Shown here: positions 28,701 to 37,561 of the stretch, in pieces
Position numbering within the stretch: position 1 is the stretch's first letter
How the letters are laid out: each line of letters opens with the position of its first letter
From: Halothermothrix sp.
GTDB lineage: Bacteria; Bacillota; Halanaerobiia; DY22613
NCBI GenBank assembly: GCA_016841825.1
Contig: JAENYK010000003.1
Location: forward strand, 62,001 to 126,000
Direction: 5' to 3'
DNA: 64,000 bases
Translations under genes and position numbers: made by a program
Notes under the pieces: model-generated
The model's database searches: none
Told to the model about the DNA's origin: nothing
Seen by the model: only the letters and a program-made list of their open reading frames with translations

Positions 28701-29600
28701 TTATTTACTCTTCATTTTTGACAGATATTCAAGAATCATTTCAGGTACAATTCTACCTAGAATTCTGCCAGAGGTTACTGGAGCAACTTTCCCTGGCAAT
28801 CCCAATGAAAGAAGTGCCTTAATTCCATTTTGTTTTGCAGCCGCGAAATCCGTACCTCCCGGTGCTGAAGCCAGGTCGATTATTAAGGCATCTTTCCGAA
28901 TAAGTTCAATTCTCTCTGCAAAGAGAATCATCGCCGGAACAGTATTGCAGATTAGATCAAATTTTGGTAAATAATCTGCTAACTCTTCATATGATATAGT
29001 ATGTATACCCAGATCCTGTGCTTTGGCAATAGCATCAGAACTTCGGGTTACTCCATAAACCTCTGAACCCAATGCTCTTAACCTCCAGGCTAAAGTGTAT
29101 CCACATTTCCCAAGACCGATGACTAAAGATTTGCTATTATGGATAGTGATTGGCAATTCTTCCATGGCGATCTGAATTACTCCTTCTGCTGTTGGAATAG
29201 CATTCAAAATCCCCACATCTTCACGGGCTGCGATTAATTCCAGACTCACTCCGGCATTTCGGGCTTTTTCCAGGACTTGTGCTGTTGTCATTCCAATCAA
29301 TACAGGAATCTTCTCTGAAATCTGACTGAAAAATTCAGTATCCAGATAGATTGGATCATCGACATACCTCGCCTTAATCATCCCTTGAGCATCAGTTCCA
29401 GACATAGGCCCAACGAGTGCATGCACGTTCTCTAGCAGCTCACTTACTGTTGAAACAATAGTTACACTGGCAGAAAGCTTACCACCAGGATCACCTAATA
29501 CCTTTAATCTGGCTCCCTCTTCTAACAGGCATTCCATCATAACCCGTTCACGTTGACCACCACCTAAAATTCCGATCGTGTACCCCATCAACTTGTTCAT
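28701..29600 (-). CDS. dpaA: Dipicolinate synthase subunit A (SpoVFA)
   Basis: A two-domain NAD(P)-dependent protein of 299 residues: the N-terminal domain begins with GILGGGQRE, and the second Rossmann motif is VIGLGKCGYTLAWRL near 160. It forms dipicolinate synthase with DpaB from the DapA product. The pair leads a run continuing to asd and dapG. ATG 29600 has AAAGGAGG eleven bases upstream. A sigma-K-like promoter is seen about 50 bases upstream of the start. Confidence 0.95.
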   Translation of the reverse strand: MNKLMGYTIGILGGGQRERVMMECLLEEGARLKVLGDPGGKLSASVTIVSTVSELLENVHALVGPMSGTDAQGMIKARYVDDPIYLDTEFFSQISEKIPVLIGMTTAQVLEKARNAGVSLELIAAREDVGILNAIPTAEGVIQIAMEELPITIHNSKSLVIGLGKCGYTLAWRLRALGSEVYGVTRSSDAIAKAQDLGIHTISYEELADYLPKFDLICNTVPAMILFAERIELIRKDALIIDLASAPGGTDFAAAKQNGIKALLSLGLPGKVAPVTSGRILGRIVPEMILEYLSKMKSK

Positions 29601-29654
29601 CTGGACTTATGCCTCCTTTAAAAATATCATCTTGCCGTAATCAACTACACAAAA

Positions 29655-29682
29655 TAGCTTATGCACTAGAATATTCTTCAGT
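29655..29682 (-). promoter_or_regulatory. Candidate sigma-K promoter of dpaA
   Basis: On the minus strand, AC (29682-29681), 17 bases, then CATAAGCTA (29663-29655) preceded by G match the sigma-K pattern AC-16/17-gCATAnnnTA. Transcription would begin about 50 bases before dpaA, which in Bacillus is a sigma-K gene. An inverted repeat ATGCACT/AGTGCAT (29661-29686) overlaps it. Confidence 0.5.
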
Positions 29683-29802
29683 GCATGTACCATCTGATAA
29701 ACTTATTTCACAACATTTCAAAATAAAGAAATTTCCGTTATCTATAAATGGAGGTGTCAATAATAGAATACCCTAAAAGATGAAACTTCACAAGAGGTAT
29801 AT

Positions 29803-29819
29803 ACGTCATCTTATGACGT
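29803..29819. repeat. Short palindrome in the dpaA-tyrS divergent region
   Basis: ACGTCAT-3 bases-ATGACGT is a perfect 7-bp inverted repeat upstream of both dpaA and the tyrS promoter. It may be an operator; no T-run follows on either strand. Confidence 0.45.
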
Positions 29820-29875
29820 GTCGTTAAATCTAAGAAAAAATATGACTTCACTAAATGAATATTTCTTTCATCCCC

Positions 29876-29904
29876 TTGACATGATAAGGTTTCTATATTA
29901 TAAT
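29876..29904 (+). promoter_or_regulatory. Consensus sigma-A promoter for tyrS
   Basis: TTGACA, 17 bases and TATAAT: a perfect consensus. Transcription starts near 29911, giving the T-box leader before tyrS. Confidence 0.9.
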
Positions 29905-29910
29905 TAAAAA

Positions 29911-30161
29911 AAATTTTAATAATCAGTTAACTATGAAAGAGATAGTAGTTCCTTATGTCTATTCAGAGAGCAGGTTGGGTGGTGAGAAGCCTGTGGCGCA
30001 TAGGGAGAACGAATTACACTCTGGAGTTATAATGTGCAGACATTACGGTCGTCAACCGTTAAATTGACTTTGAGGCATCTTCTATAGGCGATGGAAGATG
30101 TAAAGTAAGGTGGTACCACGAGGTCTTCTCGTCCTTATATGGATAGAAGACCTCTTTTTTT
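29911..30161 (+). ncRNA. Tyrosine T-box leader
   Basis: The T-box core AAGGTGGTACCACG is at 30107-30120. The specifier region GAATTACACTC carries TAC (30015-30017), a Tyr codon, in the expected stem I bulge. The terminator GAGGTCTTCT.../...AGAAGACCTC with eight T ends near 30161. Uncharged tRNA-Tyr would pair with the specifier and T-box, block the terminator and allow tyrS expression. Confidence 0.95.
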
Positions 30162-30189
30162 GTAAAATTTATCTTTAGGAGGAGTATCT

Positions 30190-31422
30190 ATGACAAATGT
30201 ATTCGATGTTTTAAAGGAAAGAGGATTTATTGAACAGACCACCCACGAAGAAGAGATTCGGGAACTGTTAGGTAAAGAATCTGTGACCTTTTATGTTGGT
30301 TTTGATCCAACTGCTGATAGCCTCCATGTGGGTCATTTCGTGCAGGTAATGGTCATGATGCATATGCAGCAGCATGGACACAGACCTATAGCATTAATGG
30401 GTGGTGGAACTGCCATGGTGGGAGACCCTACCGGCAAGACTGAGTTAAGGACAATGCTCTCAAAAGAGGAGATTGACAGCAATTCCAGAGCAATCATTGA
30501 ACAAATTAGTAAATATGTTAATTTTGGAGATGGCAAAGGAATTGCTGCTGATAATGCTGATTGGTTGAGAAATTTGAACTACGTTGAATTCTTACGGGAT
30601 GTTGGTAAACACTTCTCGGTCAATAAGATGCTAACTGCCGAATGTTTCAAAACCCGAATGGAGAAAGGTCTGTCCTTCCTGGAGTTCAACTATATGTTAA
30701 TGCAATCATATGATTTTTTTGAACTATACAAAAGACACAACTGTAGACTTCAACTTGGCGGTAATGACCAATGGTCTAATATTATTAACGGAATTGATCT
30801 GATTAGGAGGAAAGAGAGTGAAACTGTCTACGGTTTAACTTTCAAACTTCTTACCACCTCTGAAGGAAGAAAGATGGGCAAAACTGAAGCCGGAGCTGTC
30901 TGGATTGATTCAGATAAGACTTCTCCATATGATCTATACCAATATCTACGGAATATCGAAGATGCTGATGTAGAAAATACTCTGGCCCTACTAACTTTCC
31001 TGCCAATGGATGAAGTTCAAAGATTAGGATCATTAGAAGGAGCCGAAATTAACAAAGCCAAAGAAGTATTGGCTTTTGAATTCACAAAGATTGTGCACGG
31101 TGATGCAGAGGCTAAAAAAGCTCAGGAAGCTGCCAGAGCCCTCTTTGAAACCGGTGGTATAGATGCTGATTCCATTCCATCCACTGAAATGACCAAAAGT
31201 AACTTTGAGAGTGACGGTATAGGAGTTCTAATTCTGTTTAAAGAAGCTGGCCTGACTTCATCAAATAGTGAGGGCATGAGACTGATTAAGCAAGGTGGGA
31301 TGTACGTTAATGATGAACGAATAGAGGATCCTAAGACCATGGTTACTCTAACAGACTTCGCTAACGATACCCTGATGCTGCGTAAGGGGAAAAAGGTATA
31401 CCATCAAATAAAACTTATTTGA
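30190..31422 (+). CDS. tyrS: Tyrosyl-tRNA synthetase
   Basis: Charges tRNA-Tyr. The class I signatures are HVGH (about residue 45) and KMGKT (about 235), a KMSKS variant; the C-terminal part (about 345-410) is an S4 RNA-binding domain. The length of 410 is normal. ATG 30190 follows TAGGAGGAG. It is controlled by the T-box leader just upstream, and its own substrate tRNA-Tyr lies in the cluster at 2403. Confidence 0.97.
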   Translation: MTNVFDVLKERGFIEQTTHEEEIRELLGKESVTFYVGFDPTADSLHVGHFVQVMVMMHMQQHGHRPIALMGGGTAMVGDPTGKTELRTMLSKEEIDSNSRAIIEQISKYVNFGDGKGIAADNADWLRNLNYVEFLRDVGKHFSVNKMLTAECFKTRMEKGLSFLEFNYMLMQSYDFFELYKRHNCRLQLGGNDQWSNIINGIDLIRRKESETVYGLTFKLLTTSEGRKMGKTEAGAVWIDSDKTSPYDLYQYLRNIEDADVENTLALLTFLPMDEVQRLGSLEGAEINKAKEVLAFEFTKIVHGDAEAKKAQEAARALFETGGIDADSIPSTEMTKSNFESDGIGVLILFKEAGLTSSNSEGMRLIKQGGMYVNDERIEDPKTMVTLTDFANDTLMLRKGKKVYHQIKLI

Positions 31423-31480
31423 CAATAGTTACTAATCCCAGAATAAAGCTGTAACTTTCTTAAAATATCAAAATTTAACA

Positions 31481-31518
31481 ATCGACCCCTCAGCAGACCA
31501 TACTACTGAGAGGTCGAT
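31481..31518. terminator. Inverted repeat between converging tyrS and trpS
   Basis: Thirteen-base arms (ATCGACCCCTCAG and CTGAGAGGTCGAT, one mismatch) lie between the two stop codons. There is no strong T-run in either direction, so this is only a likely shared transcript end. Confidence 0.5.
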
Positions 31519-31586
31519 TACACTACTGGTACAATCCAGAATAAAGACTATGATATGAGAATATTCGACTTTAGTTGGAGATCAAT

Positions 31587-32636
31587 TTACTCTGATTTGC
31601 TCTTTTGGTATCTCTCAGCCCGACGACGAATCCGATTCCATGCTCCAGTCAAACCCATCATCTTCTTCATCCCATAAACAGTCTCTTTGACCTGTTCACG
31701 AACAGATGCAGTACCTTCAACTATTAACTCTTCGACTACTCCTGATTTCTCATACTTTTGACGTCTTTCTCTGAATGGATCTAAGAAATTGTTCAAAGCC
31801 ACAGCCAGTTTTTCCTTAACCTCCACATCACCAACTGTCCCCGTCCGATATCTGGCCTTTAATCCCTCCACTTCTGTCTGATCAGCATTAAATAAATCAT
31901 GATAGATAAATACAGGATTGCCTTCTACCCTCCCCGGGATATCAGCACTGATTCTATTAGGATCAGTAGTCATCTTCATTACCTTACGGGTAACCTCTTC
32001 TGGTGAATCACTAATAAAGATAGCATTATTAGCACTTTTACTCATCTTTTGTTTACCGTACAAACCTACCAGGCTAGCTTCCTCACCTTGCAAAGCTTCG
32101 GGAACCGGAAAGAATTCACCGTACAAATTATTAAATCTTCGGGTAATCTCTCTGGCAATCTCCACATGAGCCAGGTTATCTTTACCAACGGGAACCAGAT
32201 GAGCCTGCACACAGATAATATCAGCTGTCTGAAGTACCGGATAACCTAACAAACCATAGGGCATTTCGATATTGGCATCTCTAGCCATGTCTTTCAGGCT
32301 AGGAATTCTCTCCAATCTAGGTACAGTAATTAAATTCTGCAGCAGAGTGTACAACTCATGAATCTCCGGTACAGCTGACTGCAGATAAAACTGAACATTT
32401 TCAGGGTTTATTCCGGCAGAGATGGCATCTAACACCAATTGACAGGCATTCTTTTCTGATTTGGCAATATCTTCAGGAGTATTCTTTGTCGTTAACATAT
32501 GCAAATCTGCTATGATATAAATGCTGTCATATTCATGCTGTAAATTTACCCGATTCTTTAATGTTCCAACATAATGCCCCAGGTGTAATTTCCCGGTGGG
32601 ACGATCTCCCGTCAAAATTCGCTTCTTTCCACTCAT
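31587..32636 (-). CDS. trpS: Tryptophanyl-tRNA synthetase
   Basis: Charges tRNA-Trp. The class I motifs are [13 protein letters not shown] near the N-terminus (HLGH) and KMSKSANN near residue 200. The length of 349 is near the usual 330, with a basic C-terminal tail of about 20 residues. ATG 32636 follows AAGGAGG. A Trp T-box leader precedes it, mirroring tyrS across the convergent junction. Confidence 0.97.
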   Translation of the reverse strand: MSGKKRILTGDRPTGKLHLGHYVGTLKNRVNLQHEYDSIYIIADLHMLTTKNTPEDIAKSEKNACQLVLDAISAGINPENVQFYLQSAVPEIHELYTLLQNLITVPRLERIPSLKDMARDANIEMPYGLLGYPVLQTADIICVQAHLVPVGKDNLAHVEIAREITRRFNNLYGEFFPVPEALQGEEASLVGLYGKQKMSKSANNAIFISDSPEEVTRKVMKMTTDPNRISADIPGRVEGNPVFIYHDLFNADQTEVEGLKARYRTGTVGDVEVKEKLAVALNNFLDPFRERRQKYEKSGVVEELIVEGTASVREQVKETVYGMKKMMGLTGAWNRIRRRAERYQKSKSE

Positions 32637-32689
32637 GATAATTCCTCCTTTTTAAATTCCTCGTCCATATTTTAACCCTTTCCGATGAA

Positions 32690-32985
32690 AATAAAAAACT
32701 CCTATCCCTATACAAGGGACAAGAGTCATAATCTCCTGCGGTACCACCCTAATTGACACATTGTGCACTGGTCCACCTCAATATCATATACTGACATACA
32801 TACATGTTCACTTGGTAACGGGTTGAACTCCCGGTAACGCCTACTTTCTGCGGTTGATCAAATTTCGGGTTACACTCGTAAGCCCATTCTGTATAAACCT
32901 CCGTACTGCATTCCCACCATCGGCAGCTCTCTTGGACTTCAATCTATACATACTCTTCTTACTCATCGTTTTAACGGGTATTTAG
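32690..32985 (-). ncRNA. Tryptophan T-box leader
   Basis: Minus-strand T-box core AGGGTGGTACCGC (32750-32738). The stem I region carries AATGGGC, with TGG at 32886-32884 as the Trp specifier codon. The terminator pairs CTCTTGTCCC with GGGATAGGAG and ends in six T. It would raise trpS expression when tRNA-Trp is uncharged. Confidence 0.93.
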
Positions 32986-32993
32986 TTTTGTAA

Positions 32994-33022
32994 ATTATAT
33001 CACAGTATCGGAGAGTTGTAAA
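32994..33022 (-). promoter_or_regulatory. Promoter of the trpS leader
   Basis: TTTACA (33022-33017), 17 bases and TATAAT (32999-32994) on the minus strand, ending just before the T-box leader begins. Confidence 0.8.
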
Positions 33023-33152
33023 TAGCCAATTTGAGAAATGTTAATATCCAAAACCTGATGTAATTCGTTTGCAGCTTTTAATGCTTTCTAGAGAGAATGA
33101 TACAACACGAATGAGCTGATTTAGCCATTCATCCTGCACGATGTAAAACTTT

Positions 33153-33962
33153 TTAACCCACAAACTGGATTAATTCTCTGTTGAATTTATCTCGTTCATC
33201 ATAAAACAACCCATGGCCGCTATATTCAAAGGGTATAAGTTTCGAATTCTTAATTCCTTGATTTTGGGCGATGGCCAGTGGAAAAAGACAAACTTTATCA
33301 TGAATGCCATGAAGAATCAAAGTAGGAACACGAATTTCCCCAAGATCGGCGAACAGCGTCTCATCTCTAAAAGTTATTGCAGATTTTGCCGTTGCCCACC
33401 CTGCAGCCGGCAGTCCTAATTGAAAGAACCAATCTGAAAGAGGTTCAGTTACGTACTGAAAGAGAAACATGTCTCCAAAATTACGTAACATTTTCGGACG
33501 ATCATTATATGTAGTTCGGATAAGGTCATTTACTGCTTCAACCGGTAAGCCATATGGAAAATTAGCACGTCTGGTCAATGAAGGGGCTGCTGCTGCAAAA
33601 AGGGCAAGCTTAGATACCCCATACCCATGATGTCTGGACATATACCTGATCGCAATCGCTCCTCCCATAGAATGTCCTGCCAATGTAATATTCCGTAATT
33701 GTAATGCATCAATTACACGTCTGACATCATCAGCCAATCTATCATAATTATAACCATCTGCAGGTTTATCAGAATTACCAAATCCTCTGGTATCCATGCC
33801 TATACATCTATATCCACATTGTATCAACTGATCAAACTGGTATTCATACGCTTTGTGACTCAGTGGCCAACCATGTAAAAACAATATTGTTTTTTCCCCC
33901 AATGGATTAACCTCTGTCACATAAACACTTACATCTGGCTCCACTATAATCCGATATTCCAT
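33153..33962 (-). CDS. Alpha/beta hydrolase (chloroperoxidase/esterase-like)
   Basis: A 269-residue soluble hydrolase. The oxyanion motif HGWPLSHKAY (about 31), MDTRGFGNSDKP, the nucleophile elbow GHSMGG (about 98) and the late Asp/His (HGIHDKVC, SGHGLF) form the expected Ser-Asp-His site. The pattern is nearest to the nonheme haloperoxidase/arylesterase group; the real substrate is unknown. ATG 33962 is chosen for AAGGTGAT upstream; an in-frame ATG 20 codons earlier lacks a ribosome site. It stands alone. Confidence 0.85.
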   Translation of the reverse strand: MEYRIIVEPDVSVYVTEVNPLGEKTILFLHGWPLSHKAYEYQFDQLIQCGYRCIGMDTRGFGNSDKPADGYNYDRLADDVRRVIDALQLRNITLAGHSMGGAIAIRYMSRHHGYGVSKLALFAAAAPSLTRRANFPYGLPVEAVNDLIRTTYNDRPKMLRNFGDMFLFQYVTEPLSDWFFQLGLPAAGWATAKSAITFRDETLFADLGEIRVPTLILHGIHDKVCLFPLAIAQNQGIKNSKLIPFEYSGHGLFYDERDKFNRELIQFVG

Positions 33963-34211
33963 TATCAATATCACCTTCCCCATTTCAAAATTATTGCCCG
34001 AAGTATAATATTCATTTTCCATAGAATAAGTGCAGATTCATAGTAACAATCAACAATAATTGTGTTGAGGCAGCTTATCAGAAAACATCACACTATACCG
34101 ATAAATTTCTCTTCACTCAGTATAACAATGAACATCTAATTTTGTGACAGATTTTAAAGAGAATCCTACAATTTCAAATAGTTATCCGAAAAATGCTAGT
34201 TTACTGAATAC

Positions 34212-34239
34212 AAAAAAGACCTATTACAACAATAGGTCT
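34212..34239 (-). terminator. Terminator after the propeller-protein gene
   Basis: AGACCTATT and AATAGGTCT pair across five bases, followed by six T on the minus strand; it overlaps the stop of the upstream gene. Confidence 0.88.
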
Positions 34240-36377
34240 CATCGTTTAATGAATTTATAATAGTATAACCCCAATGATCCTGTCTGATCTTTTGCTAAAA
34301 CTGCGATTATGCTTCCATCTGAACTGATTTTAAAAGTCTGCTCCTCCAAATCTGTTCTAAAACCAATTATTTGCTGAGTAATCAGATTAGCCAGATAAAG
34401 GTCTCCATCTCTTAAAAAGAGCAGTTGATAATATGTAAGCCACTGGGGATAGCGTCCAATACACAGATACTTTTCAGAGAAATCTACCCTCTCCATCAAC
34501 CAGATTTCCCACTTATCTGTGTTATTCACGCCCTCACTAGTTGTCAAATGACGATTGTAGACAATCTGATCATCGCCAGGAGACCATTCAGGCCAACCAT
34601 TTTGCCAGATAATCCAATCATCAACATGATATTCAGCTAAACGGGTAATTACTCTAAAACCATTCTTTTCTGATTGATGCCAAATATTATCTCCTATTTT
34701 CCAGAGAGATTCATTCAGATAATGAGCATGTTGAACCATTGGTATGGGCCACCAATAATCTTTCCAGGTACTCAGATACTCCCAATCTGAATTCATTAGA
34801 GAATACTCAGCAACACATCCATCGTAGAACCATATCTTATTCTCCATCCACTGGAATAATCGAAATCCACTTGTTGTGCTTATTGGAAAAGCTATATATT
34901 CTTCACGGTCAAAAGCATAGATTATTATCTTTCCATCCTTCGCACCATCTGTAAATGCAATCAACTCTCCTCCCGGATTCCAAAATGGTTCACTAAGCTG
35001 ATCTCCACTGTAGATCTGTTTTATCTCCCCATGAGAGTCAACTAAATACAGACCTGTATCAGGTTCCAGATACACTAGTTGCCCAGCAACGGGAGACCAT
35101 TTGAAATATTGATCAGCCGAATCAGCACCATCACAAGTAACAACATACTCTGGCAAAGGAGTGATCAATATAGCTTCAGGTTCTTCACCCCAGCCAGACC
35201 AGTTTAGAGTTCCCCATTCAAACTCAATAGATCCTACCTCGACAGCTGCCCAATCCAGATTCAACCAACCCGAACCTGGCAGACCAGTTGTTAAAGAAGT
35301 TAATCTATTTTTATCCATGTCATAAACGACGAGAACTGGTCGATTATCCAGATAATTGACAAAGGCAAATTGATGACTTTCTGGCTTATATACAGGTATA
35401 GGTTGTTCCTGGAGACCAGTCTGAATCACCTGATGAGTATATTGATCAGGGGACCAGACAACAATATTCCAATCTGCCTGAAAAATACTGAAGACCATCT
35501 GTCTCTCATCACTGGCCCAGGAGCTGATAATTTTCCTCTGCGAGCTCAATTCCCACTCCTTGATCCCGGTCTCCACATTAAAAATTTTTAAGTTATGCAA
35601 CCCTTGCTCGGTTGAATACTTTTGGGACTGGTAGATTAAATAGGTCTCATTTGGAGACCAGGTTATCTCCATATCTCGATAATTATCAATATCTATATAA
35701 ACCTTCTCCGTCGTATGTAAATTCACTAAAATTACCTGATCCAATGTCTGATAACATAAATAATTCCCCCGGGGACTCAAACTAGCACTAATCACTGATT
35801 CCAGTTGAATCTCAATTGGACTTAGACTTCGCGTAATCACATTATAGATCATCGGAAAATTATAGTTTAGATCTCTAACAATAACCTTACTACCGTTATG
35901 AGTCAGATATTCATACAGATCACCAGTATCCCAGATCAAATCTCCATCTGCCTGATAAACCCTAATCCGCTGTTTACCCTCTGAATTGAGCTTAATAGTG
36001 GCTATGTCATTACTATCAAACCAGACAAATGACTTATTTCGGTTATCTTCGATAGTAAACTCCGACTCTATCACAATCTGTCTCCCGGTTAAGATATCTT
36101 TAACCCACAAACTGATACTATTAGTTTGATCTTTACCTCTATCACGATTATTTGCTAAAAAAGCCAGATATTTATGATCACTGGAAAATTGATAGTTTGG
36201 ATTAATATCAAATGCTATCCAGTTTTTTGTGTCCAACTCCGGATTATAACCCCAAAGTCCATACTCATCTGGATTTGTAGCAAAATAGGTGATCTGACTG
36301 GCCTGAACACAATTACCCTGAACAACAATAACTAGATAAAATATAAGCATAAAAAAGACAAAAATTTGTCTAAACAT
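34239..36377 (-). CDS. Secreted WD40-like/PD40 beta-propeller protein
   Basis: A 712-residue protein with an N-terminal signal peptide or anchor (residues 5-25, FVFFMLIFYLVIVV). The rest consists of repeated strand-rich units with Trp and Asp, such as LSPRGNYLCYQ, WSPNETYLIYQ, WSPGDDQIVYN and WNPGGELIAFTDG, the PD40/TolB-like pattern. Such propellers bind partners outside the membrane; no enzyme motif is seen. It stands alone between two terminators. The number of blades cannot be fixed by reading, but more than one propeller is likely. Confidence 0.75.
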   Translation of the reverse strand: MFRQIFVFFMLIFYLVIVVQGNCVQASQITYFATNPDEYGLWGYNPELDTKNWIAFDINPNYQFSSDHKYLAFLANNRDRGKDQTNSISLWVKDILTGRQIVIESEFTIEDNRNKSFVWFDSNDIATIKLNSEGKQRIRVYQADGDLIWDTGDLYEYLTHNGSKVIVRDLNYNFPMIYNVITRSLSPIEIQLESVISASLSPRGNYLCYQTLDQVILVNLHTTEKVYIDIDNYRDMEITWSPNETYLIYQSQKYSTEQGLHNLKIFNVETGIKEWELSSQRKIISSWASDERQMVFSIFQADWNIVVWSPDQYTHQVIQTGLQEQPIPVYKPESHQFAFVNYLDNRPVLVVYDMDKNRLTSLTTGLPGSGWLNLDWAAVEVGSIEFEWGTLNWSGWGEEPEAILITPLPEYVVTCDGADSADQYFKWSPVAGQLVYLEPDTGLYLVDSHGEIKQIYSGDQLSEPFWNPGGELIAFTDGAKDGKIIIYAFDREEYIAFPISTTSGFRLFQWMENKIWFYDGCVAEYSLMNSDWEYLSTWKDYWWPIPMVQHAHYLNESLWKIGDNIWHQSEKNGFRVITRLAEYHVDDWIIWQNGWPEWSPGDDQIVYNRHLTTSEGVNNTDKWEIWLMERVDFSEKYLCIGRYPQWLTYYQLLFLRDGDLYLANLITQQIIGFRTDLEEQTFKISSDGSIIAVLAKDQTGSLGLYYYKFIKR

Positions 36378-36492
36378 GAGTTCACACCTCTGTAAGAGTA
36401 TGGTATTAGCTGTAATTGATTCCTATTTATATAGTTCGACCTCCGAAGGCCTGATTCCTCTCTCTGATCCAATAATAGTCCAGCCCTATCAT

Positions 36493-36527
36493 AAAAGACT
36501 ACCTGTTCGCACAGCAAACAGGTAGTC
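36493..36527 (-). terminator. Terminator after the stress-protein gene
   Basis: GACTACCTGTT and AACAGGTAGTC form an 11-bp stem, followed by TTTTA on the minus strand. Confidence 0.8.
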
Positions 36528-36548
36528 GCTAATTATCCTACCACGATA

Positions 36549-37082
36549 TTAATATGTCTCAACATCTTTTGCACCATTTCTCCGAAATACTGTTGCCACA
36601 TCATTAATCTTACTCTGCTCACATTCAACAGCTGTCAAAATTCCTCCCCGTTCAACATCTGCCTCATAGTGTTCACTTCTTTCCGGGGAAATACCCATAT
36701 CCACAAGACTACCTGCAATTCCACCGGCAGTTGCACCTGCCAACCCTGAGACAATTGGACCTAAAGCCAATATTGGACCCAGACCTGGAATGGTAAAAAG
36801 CCCTGCTCCGGCAAGCAGACCAGTAACACCTCCTAAAGCTCCGCCAGTAGTTGTTCCACTGGAAAGATTCTGGTCATCTTCTGCATTATCTGTTCTCTCA
36901 CTATCCCGGGCACCTTTAGTTGTGTTGACAAAGCTATCATTAGTGTCATTATTATCCCCGTGGATATAACCCTCCCGGGCTACAACCGATATCCGATCAT
37001 CACTGATACCTTCACTACGTATCTCTGCTGCTGCCCTTTCAGCCTGGGGTCGATTGGTAAAAACTCCTATTACTGTTGACAT
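36549..37082 (-). CDS. YflT-like general stress protein
   Basis: The N-terminal 40 residues (VIGVFTNRPQAERAAAEI ... ISVVAREG) match the YflT/17M-type stress-protein domain. A hydrophilic Asn/Asp/Thr-rich stretch (about 45-78) is followed by a Gly/Ala-rich hydrophobic segment (about 80-125), possibly membrane-associated, and a small alpha/beta domain. The function is unknown. ATG 37082 is chosen because AAGGAAGGTGA lies upstream; earlier in-frame codons lack a site. Confidence 0.7.
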   Translation of the reverse strand: MSTVIGVFTNRPQAERAAAEIRSEGISDDRISVVAREGYIHGDNNDTNDSFVNTTKGARDSERTDNAEDDQNLSSGTTTGGALGGVTGLLAGAGLFTIPGLGPILALGPIVSGLAGATAGGIAGSLVDMGISPERSEHYEADVERGGILTAVECEQSKINDVATVFRRNGAKDVETY

Positions 37083-37199
37083 AATTGTAGTCACCTTCCT
37101 TTTTTCTTTATCTTCTCCTAAATCCACTGTTTTAATTCTTACCAATCTATCCACTATAACATTCTAAATTATTCAATTCAACGTGACCAGTTCTATATG

Positions 37200-37469
37200 T
37201 TAACTAGTCAAACGATCACGGGAACTGGCCGGAGTGTTCAGGTCAACAATAATTACCTCAGAGCCAATCTTCTTAATCGCTTGCCAGGGTATCACCAGGT
37301 ATTTTTCATCTTTAAACATACTGAAAAAATTACCATGATTAGGAATAATGATTGACTCCAGGTTACCAGTTTCAGGATCTACAACCAGGTCTGTCTCGCC
37401 GACAACACCTAGTCGACCTCCATCATGCATATTGATGATCTCTTTACCAGCTAATTTACTTAACCGCAC
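37200..37469 (-). CDS. YlmC/YmxH family sporulation protein
   Basis: An 89-residue PRC-barrel-type protein starting MRLSKLAGKEIINMHDGGRLG with later VDPETGNLESIIIP, the YlmC/YmxH pattern of spore-formers. The molecular role is not known. In Bacillus ymxH lies beside the dpa genes; here it lies about 8 kb away. The start is GTG 37469 after GGAGGTGAG. Confidence 0.9.
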   Translation of the reverse strand: MRLSKLAGKEIINMHDGGRLGVVGETDLVVDPETGNLESIIIPNHGNFFSMFKDEKYLVIPWQAIKKIGSEVIIVDLNTPASSRDRLTS

Positions 37470-37561
37470 TTTCTTCTCACCTCCAACACAAATACTATAT
37501 TCTTAGTATATTAATTGGAGGCAAAACATATGCTTTGGTCAAAAAAAAGCATTTAAATGCA

